Position numbers and translations under genes: made by a program
In this document: in pieces, positions 61,696 to 64,000 of the stretch
Layout of the letters: each line of letters opens with the position of its first letter
How positions within the stretch are numbered: the first letter of the stretch is position 1
Notes under the pieces: generated by a model
What the model was told of the DNA's origin: nothing
Seen by the model: only the letters and a program-made list of their open reading frames with translations
The model's database searches: none
Source: Nonomuraea montanisoli
Lineage (GTDB): Bacteria > Actinomycetota > Actinomycetes > Streptosporangiales > Streptosporangiaceae
Length of the DNA: 64,000 nt
Direction: 5' to 3'
Assembly (NCBI RefSeq): GCF_013363975.1
Contig: NZ_JABWGN010000014.1
Span: forward strand, 1-64,000

Positions 61696-62932
61696 GCCGG
61701 GGGACGTCCTGGCCCGCCGGTACGTGCTGCTGGAGCGCATCGCCTCCGGCGGCACGTCGGTGCTGTGGCGGGCGCGCGACAGCGCGCTGGAGCGGCTCGT
61801 GGCGGTGAAGGTGCTGCAGGAGGAGCGGGAGCTGGCGCGCAGGGAGGCCAGGACCACCGCCCGGCTGGAGCACCCGGACGCCATCGAGGTCTACGACTAC
61901 GGCGAGACGGTCACGGCGCGCGGGCGGGTCGCGGCGTACGTGGTGATGCGGCTGCTCGACGGCGTGCCCCTGGCCGAGCGGCTGTCGGCGGGGCCGCTGC
62001 CGTGGCGCGAGGCGGCGGCCGCGGCCGCGCGGATCGCCCGCGTGCTGGAGGCCGCGCACCGGCAGGGCATCGTCCACCGCGACGTGTCCGCCGAGAACGT
62101 GCTGCTGACCGGTTCCGGGCCGAAGCTGCTGGACTTCGGCATCGCCGCGCCGAGCGGCGACCCGGACGACCAGCGCGGCACCCCGCCGTACGTCTCGCCG
62201 GAGCGGCTGGCGGGCGCGCCGGTCCATCCGGCCGTGGACGTGTACGCGCTCGGGGTGCTGCTGTTCGAGATGTGCACCGGCGCCCCGCCGTACCCGGAGA
62301 CCACCTGGGAGGAGCTGGAGGGGGCGCGCAGGACGCGGCCGTGCCCGCGCCCGGCCGGCGTGCCGGGCGAGCTGGCGGCCCTCTGCGCGCGCTGTCTCGA
62401 CCCGTCGCCCGCGCGGCGGCCCACCGCCGGTGACGTGGCGCTGCGGCTCGCCGCGGCGCTGCGCCGCTCGGCGGCCCGCCGCAGGCTGCGCCACGGGCTG
62501 GCCGTGCTGGCGCTGGCCCCGGTCGCGGGCACGGTGCTGTGGCTGGGACCGCAGGCCGCCGAGCAGGCGCCGCGCGTAGCGGCCGGTCTGCCCTCGGCGG
62601 TGGCCGAGCCGCAGCCCCACGAGACGCCCGCCGGCCTCCCGGCGGCGGCGCCCCTGGTCTCCTCCTCGCCGCGCTACTCGTTCGCGGCGCGCCCCCTCCC
62701 CCGCGCCCTGGACCGCTTCCACGACGAGCTCGACGCCGGCGCCGCGGCCGGCCGGATCCGGGCCGACGCGGCCTTGGACCTGCGCCAGACGATGGCGCAC
62801 GTCACCTCGCGCGGCGGGGTCGCGGAGGTGCGGCGCAAGCTCGGCGACCGGCTGCGCGAGGGCGCGGTCGAGCCGGGCCTGCGCGGCGACCTCGACGCCC
62901 TGCTCGCCGAGATCGCCGCGGCCCTGGGGTGA
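61682..62932 (+). CDS. Membrane Ser/Thr protein kinase overlapping the LacI-family gene
   Basis: A 416-residue kinase. Residues ~13-265 form the catalytic domain: RIASGGTSVLWRARD, K43 in LVAVKVL, HRDVSAENVLL (H132-D134), LLDFGIAAPSG and PYVSPERLAG. The residue two after the catalytic Asp is Ser rather than the usual Lys, an unusual change that could lower activity. One membrane helix (~278-300) leads to a short outside region with an amphipathic C-terminal helical part. The GTG start lies inside the LacI gene, 14 bp before its stop, so the two are probably co-translated. Substrates unknown. Confidence 0.87.
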   Translation: MHQHEPGDVLARRYVLLERIASGGTSVLWRARDSALERLVAVKVLQEERELARREARTTARLEHPDAIEVYDYGETVTARGRVAAYVVMRLLDGVPLAERLSAGPLPWREAAAAAARIARVLEAAHRQGIVHRDVSAENVLLTGSGPKLLDFGIAAPSGDPDDQRGTPPYVSPERLAGAPVHPAVDVYALGVLLFEMCTGAPPYPETTWEELEGARRTRPCPRPAGVPGELAALCARCLDPSPARRPTAGDVALRLAAALRRSAARRRLRHGLAVLALAPVAGTVLWLGPQAAEQAPRVAAGLPSAVAEPQPHETPAGLPAAAPLVSSSPRYSFAARPLPRALDRFHDELDAGAAAGRIRADAALDLRQTMAHVTSRGGVAEVRRKLGDRLREGAVEPGLRGDLDALLAEIAAALG

Positions 62933-62944
62933 GCGCCCCCGGGG

Positions 62945-63646
62945 TCAGGGGGGTGCGGGCGCAGGTCAGCGTGGGCGCGGCGTCGGTGCCGCTCCAGCTG
63001 CCCAGGAATCCGAAGGTGGCCGTCCCGCCCGCCGCGATCGCGCCGTTGTGCGACTCGTTCACGATCGTGTACGGGCTCGCCGTCTACCTGGAAGCCGTCC
63101 GGCCAGCTCCCCACCTGGCTGTAGGCGGCGGTGCAGCCGCCGCCGCCCGAGCCGCCGGTGGTGGTGACCGTCACCGTGCCGGACACCGCCGAGGTGTTGC
63201 CGGCCGCGTCACGGGCCCGCACCTGGAAGCGGTACGTGGTGCTCGGCGACAGGCCGGTGGCGGTGAACGACGTCGTGGCGGACGTGCCGGCCACCGCGAG
63301 TGGTGTCGTGGTTCTCCAGCACGCAGATCAGCCGGTTCTGCTTGCACAGGGAGATGACGTTCGCCACGTCGGAGGCCGGGTTCGCGGTCCACCGGCCGCC
63401 GCTCAGCACCACGCGGACGGTGTTGGCGCCGAGCGCCTTGATGCCGGCGAACGCGCCGGTCCGCGCCGGGTACCAGGTGTGCGCGTGGCTGGTGCCGCGC
63501 ATGACGAACGCGTTGCCGTTCGCCTCGACGAGGCGGGTCCCGCTGACCCACAGGCCGGTCGCCGCGGCGGCGGGCCTGTGGGTCAGCAGGATCGCGCCGA
63601 CCAGCGCGAGCAGCGCGATGAGGCTCGTGGTGATCGGTCGCGTCAT
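62945..63646 (-). pseudogene. Decayed secreted GH5-FN3-CBM2 glycoside hydrolase
   Basis: The start is intact: ATG at 63644-63646, a signal peptide (about 30 residues) and the first ~95 residues of a GH5 mannanase/cellulase domain (GLWVSGTRLVEANGNAFVMR, IKALGANTVRVVLSGG, CVLENHDTT). Right after HDTT (near 63301) the frame jumps into the middle of a fibronectin III domain (TSFTATGLSPSTTYRFQVRA) in another frame. A CBM2 domain then starts (CTAAYSQVGSWPDGFQVD) and jumps near 63080 to its own end (YTIVNESHNGAIAAGG, FGFLGSWSGTDAAPTLTC). So most of the catalytic domain and the middle of CBM2 are missing. The expected stop (TGA at 62945-62947) is out of frame by one base in a run of six C. It follows the GH48 gene by 7 bp. 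Confidence 0.85.
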
Positions 63647-63653
63647 CGAGCGG

Positions 63654-64000
63654 TCACCCGTTCGGGAAGAGGGTGCCGTAGTCGGCCGCGGCCATGGCGA
63701 TGTCGGCCTGCGCCCAGAAGCGGTGGTAGGTGAACGTCGGCGCCGAGCCGCCGTTCAGGTAGCTCTGGACCTTGGGCCAGTCGGGGTCGGTCTTGTAGAA
63801 GGAGCGGATGTCGAGGAACGTCTTGCCGGGGGCGATCTGGTCGCCGTTGGGCATGGTGCCGGTGTAGCCCGGCGGGATGTACAGGCCGGTGTTCGTGGAG
63901 TCGTTGTTCGGGTCGTCGAAGCGGTTGTAGTCGTCGCGGGTCTCGCTCACCACGGCGCCCTTGGCGTCCTTGTGGGCGAGGATGCCGTCGATGAGGTTCT
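63654..64000 (-). CDS. GH48 cellobiohydrolase, C-terminal part (runs off the window end)
   Basis: The last 115 residues of a glycoside hydrolase family 48 enzyme, a reducing-end-acting processive cellulase. Recognisable closing motifs are SETRDDYNRFDD, YIPPGYTGTMPNGDQIAPG, FLDIRSFYKTDPDWPKVQSY and FTYHRFWAQADIAMAAADYG. The protein ends with the catalytic domain, so any CBM2 lies N-terminally outside the window. Its stop lies 7 bp before the decayed GH5 gene, which fits a cellulose-degrading operon transcribed leftwards. CebR-like control is inferred from the repressor gene 2 kb away; its own promoter is not visible. Confidence 0.85.
   Translation of the reverse strand, partial: NLIDGILAHKDAKGAVVSETRDDYNRFDDPNNDSTNTGLYIPPGYTGTMPNGDQIAPGKTFLDIRSFYKTDPDWPKVQSYLNGGSAPTFTYHRFWAQADIAMAAADYGTLFPNG

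Overview
The window is high-GC DNA (GC-rich third codon positions throughout) from a filamentous actinomycete. Gene content points to a Streptosporangiales-type soil organism such as Nonomuraea or Streptosporangium, though the genus cannot be fixed from the sequence alone. Supporting signs are membrane Ser/Thr kinases, DUF5753 regulators with small partner proteins, many TetR/LuxR/PadR/LacI regulators, a CebR-like operator beside a GH48 cellulase, rare TTA codons, and many genes whose start codon lies 6-8 nt after a -10 hexamer (leaderless). No tRNA, rRNA, insertion sequence, integrase, CRISPR array or prophage was seen, so this looks like chromosomal arm or accessory DNA rather than a mobile island.

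Layout. 1-5 kb: end of a DUF4097 protein, an acetyltransferase, a lipid kinase and a secreted M6 metalloprotease (InhA type). 5-10.2 kb: a four-subunit fumarate reductase operon (frdABCD) led by a small conserved protein, then a stand-alone cytochrome aa3 oxidase subunit I. 10.4-16.4 kb: an aspartate aminotransferase-like enzyme, a zinc-ribbon membrane protein, a GlcD-type FAD oxidase and a large Ser/Thr kinase whose extracellular end resembles spore-associated protein A. 16.5-23.5 kb: a compact, translationally coupled TetR-carboxyltransferase-biotin carboxylase-hydratase-AtuA cluster, in content the acyclic-terpene (atu) pathway. 23.5-29.2 kb: an oxidoreductase with a divergent XRE regulator, a tandem GNAT, a DUF5753 regulator flanked by two small proteins, and MerR and TetR regulators.

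29.2-36.1 kb: a response regulator-histidine kinase-GT2/GtrA-GT39 operon on the minus strand and a phytoene-desaturase-like flavoenzyme. 36.3-42 kb: pseudouridine breakdown (psuG plus a PfkB kinase), a 796-residue repeat protein and a squalene-cyclase-fold protein. 42-47 kb: a SnoaL-like gene facing a TetR gene across a duplicated operator, a 1010-residue LuxR (LAL) regulator, a GNAT and a DUF402 protein. 47.2-53.6 kb: a leucine/isovalerate-type degradation operon (acyl-CoA dehydrogenase, HMG-CoA lyase, biotin carboxylase, carboxyltransferase) with a divergent TetR gene. It shares the carboxylase plus TetR core with the 16.5-23.5 kb cluster.

53.7-64 kb: a PadR-controlled ABC exporter, a coiled-coil protein, a secreted beta-sandwich repeat protein, a fused E1 2-oxoacid dehydrogenase, a LacI/CebR-like repressor overlapping a second kinase gene, and a cellulolytic pair on the minus strand. 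That pair is the C-terminus of a GH48 cellobiohydrolase followed by a decayed GH5-FN3-CBM2 gene with at least two internal deletions. The best candidates for new biology are the actinobacterial atu-like cluster, the SapA-tipped kinase, the repressor/kinase overlap in the cellulase neighbourhood, and the DUF5753 locus with its shared palindromes.
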